Below, piece after piece: positions 62,454-64,000 of a DNA stretch of 64,000 bases. The notes below the pieces were generated by a model that searched no databases, was not told the DNA's origin, and saw only the letters and a list, made by a program, of their open reading frames with translations. Source of the DNA: Sporosarcina sp. P34. Its GTDB lineage: Bacteria > Bacillota > Bacilli > Bacillales_A > Planococcaceae. The stretch is from contig NZ_PDZC01000007.1 of the NCBI RefSeq assembly GCF_002743375.1, positions 62,001-126,000 of the forward strand. The letters are read 5' to 3'. The number at the start of each line of letters is the position of its first letter. Within the stretch, counting starts at the first letter, position 1. The position numbers and the translations under genes were made by a program.

Positions 62454-62891
62454 TCAGTTCTGCAAATACTCTTTAACTGCCTGCGAAACAGTCTTTCCTT
62501 CTGCACGACCAGCAACTTCCTTCATTACAACGCCGATTGTCTGACCCATTGATGCATCGGTTGGAGTGCCTAATGATGCGATCAATTCTTTTACATCTTC
62601 CACATTCATCTGCTTCGGCAAATACGATTCAACGATCGCGATCTTCGCTTTTTCTGCTTCCACGATGTCTTCGCGATTGGCTTTTTGACCTTCTTCAAGC
62701 GATTGTTTGGTTTGCTTGAGTTCACGCTGAACGATTTTGATTTCTTCTTCAATCGTCAGTTCACGCTTTAAATCTAGTGATTCATTCTGTAGACCAGCCC
62801 GCAATAAATTGATGACACCTTTCTTCATTGTGTCTTTTTCCTTCATTGCTGTCCTTATATCGGCCATTAAACGATCTCTTAGTTCTGACAT
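62454..62891 (-). CDS. yqeY: GatB/YqeY domain-containing protein
   Basis: A 145-residue helical protein of the YqeY family, related to the tail domain of the GatB amidotransferase subunit. It starts SELRDRLMADIRTAMKEKDT and ends VAGRAEGKTVSQAVKEYLQN; both ends are typical. The family may bind tRNA, but stand-alone YqeY has no settled function. Usually rpsU lies next to yqeY in Bacilli; it is not here. GAGGG precedes the ATG. Confidence 0.94.
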   Translation of the reverse strand: MSELRDRLMADIRTAMKEKDTMKKGVINLLRAGLQNESLDLKRELTIEEEIKIVQRELKQTKQSLEEGQKANREDIVEAEKAKIAIVESYLPKQMNVEDVKELIASLGTPTDASMGQTIGVVMKEVAGRAEGKTVSQAVKEYLQN

Positions 62892-63185
62892 TGAAATCCC
62901 TCGTTTCTATAGTGTTACTTACAGTATACAAAAAAATCCTTCGTTCAGTCTTGTATTGTCACTCCGTCTGGAATACAAATCGCTAGTTCAAGGTGGACTG
63001 TACTTCCCCTTAGCAATACAATCTCTAACGTACAATGAACGAAAAAGTATCCATCCGCCTTAATTGACGAAAGTAGCGGTCTAGTTTACACTTTTTAGTA
63101 AGTAACTTCTTCATTTAGCGTAAGGCCATAAACCTTATCTATTGGAGGAGTTTTTCGACATGTATATAAAAAAGGAGTTCATTAT

Positions 63186-64000
63186 ATGAAAAAAAGTGTA
63201 GTACTAGCGGAGAAACCTTCCGTCGCAAGGGACATTGCCCGCGTGCTGAACTGCAATAAAAAAGGTAACGGCTATCTAGAAGGCGATAAGTATATCGTGA
63301 CATGGGCTCTTGGACACTTGGTGACACTCGCTGATCCAGAAAATTATGATACGAAATTTAAGACGTGGAAACTAGAGGATCTACCGATGATGCCGAAAGA
63401 TTTAAAACTTACCGTCATCAAACAAACGAGCAGACAATACAATGCCGTAAAAGCACAACTGCTTCGCACAGATGTTTCAGATATTATTATCGGGACAGAT
63501 GCTGGACGTGAAGGAGAATTAGTCGCACGTTGGATTATTGAAAAAGCGAAAGTTAAGAAGCCGATTAAACGTTTATGGATTTCATCCGTAACGGACAAAG
63601 CAATTAAAGACGGTTTCGCTCAGTTAAAACCTGGTACAGCTTATGAAAATTTATTTGAAGCAGCAGTCGCCCGCTCTGAAGCTGATTGGTATATCGGTCT
63701 CAATGCCACGCGCGCACTGACAACCAAATTTAACGCACAACTGAACTGCGGACGTGTGCAGACACCTGTCGTTGCAATTATTGCACAGCGTGAAGAGGAA
63801 ATTAACACCTTCCGTCCTAAAACATTTTACGGCATCGAAGCACAATCTGACTCCAAATTAAAACTGACGTGGCAGGATGCAAAAACAGGCGATACCCGTT
63901 CATTTGACCGTGATAAACTATCTGCCATCGTCAAAAAAGTTGATGGCAAGCAAGCTATAATTGAAAATGTCGAGAAAAAAGCGAAGAAGACATTCTCACC
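63186..64000 (+). CDS. topB: DNA topoisomerase III, N-terminal part (3' end outside window)
   Basis: The visible 271 residues begin KKSVVLAEKPSVARDIARVL and carry the Toprim domain (Glu at 8; TDAGREGELVAR about residue 100), ending in CGRVQTPVVAIIAQREEE (about 188). These are typical of type IA topoisomerase TopB, which decatenates DNA. The catalytic tyrosine lies beyond the window edge. ATG at 63186 is nine bases after AAGGAG. About 290 bp separate it from the divergent yqeY gene, with no other feature recognised there. Confidence 0.95.
   Translation, partial: MKKSVVLAEKPSVARDIARVLNCNKKGNGYLEGDKYIVTWALGHLVTLADPENYDTKFKTWKLEDLPMMPKDLKLTVIKQTSRQYNAVKAQLLRTDVSDIIIGTDAGREGELVARWIIEKAKVKKPIKRLWISSVTDKAIKDGFAQLKPGTAYENLFEAAVARSEADWYIGLNATRALTTKFNAQLNCGRVQTPVVAIIAQREEEINTFRPKTFYGIEAQSDSKLKLTWQDAKTGDTRSFDRDKLSAIVKKVDGKQAIIENVEKKAKKTFS

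Overview
The window reads as chromosomal DNA of a low-to-moderate GC, spore-former-type Bacillales. A member of the Planococcaceae such as Sporosarcina is my best guess. This rests on protein flavour (Lia-type envelope stress operon, HemAT, YhfI-, YqeY-, CsbD- and YflT-like proteins, S-box and THI-box riboswitches, strong GGAGG ribosome binding sites). It is inference, not a database match. No rRNA, tRNA, prophage or CRISPR array was seen.

Layout. 0-4.4 kb: the end of a P1B-type metal ATPase overlapping a Crp/Fnr regulator, then a TPP riboswitch and the thiazole-synthesis operon tenI-thiS-thiG-thiF. 4.4-4.8 kb: a striking array of GAGCG words at 21-bp spacing. 4.9-8.6 kb: an HrtAB-type ABC exporter next to the haem-based oxygen sensor HemAT, and a small membrane protein. 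8.7-14.2 kb: a CarH/LitR-like B12-domain regulator, then a decayed operon (frameshifted photolyase and a multiply broken DUF2207 gene) whose 5' end has been cut off by a TnpB-only IS200/IS605-family element. 14.2-18.1 kb: small membrane and lipoprotein genes, an RlmI-like methyltransferase, an MBL-fold protein and hairpin-forming repeats. 18.1-27.2 kb: uppP, a DnaA-box cluster, liaI-liaH-liaF-liaS-liaR, DinB, and an OmpR-type two-component system with a tiny membrane protein encoded between regulator and kinase. A second 21-bp array lies upstream of that system. 27.2-31.7 kb: two small proteins, a BCCT transporter, and SAM-riboswitch-controlled metY. 31.7-35.5 kb: a complete cst-like persulfide/sulfite detoxification operon with three CsoR-family-type operator palindromes. 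35.7-43.6 kb: DUF2187, a LysR remnant, an EamA exporter with a LysR regulator, hutG-gltS, repeats, pepT and an exporter. 43.6-49.8 kb: a NitT/TauT-type ABC importer, a FhuF-like iron reductase with an apparently leaderless start, and an AI-2E family protein. 50-56.8 kb: anion symporter, MFS exporter, a cluster of small stress proteins (CsbD with a sigma-B promoter, YflT-like, DUF3243), EamA and an esterase. 56.9-64 kb: a second HrtAB-type exporter, an OpuC/EgtU-type importer with a fused permease and binding protein, a third 21-bp array, a lipoprotein, YqeY and the start of topB.

Themes. Sulfur chemistry links thiamine thiazole synthesis, metY under SAM control, and the cst operon. Envelope and osmotic stress link lia, uppP, the second two-component system, BCCT, OpuC-like and sigma-B genes. 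The least-explained signal is the family of three intergenic arrays with GAGCG words at 20-21 bp spacing (two helical turns). A second family of long, imperfectly palindromic intergenic elements is also unexplained.
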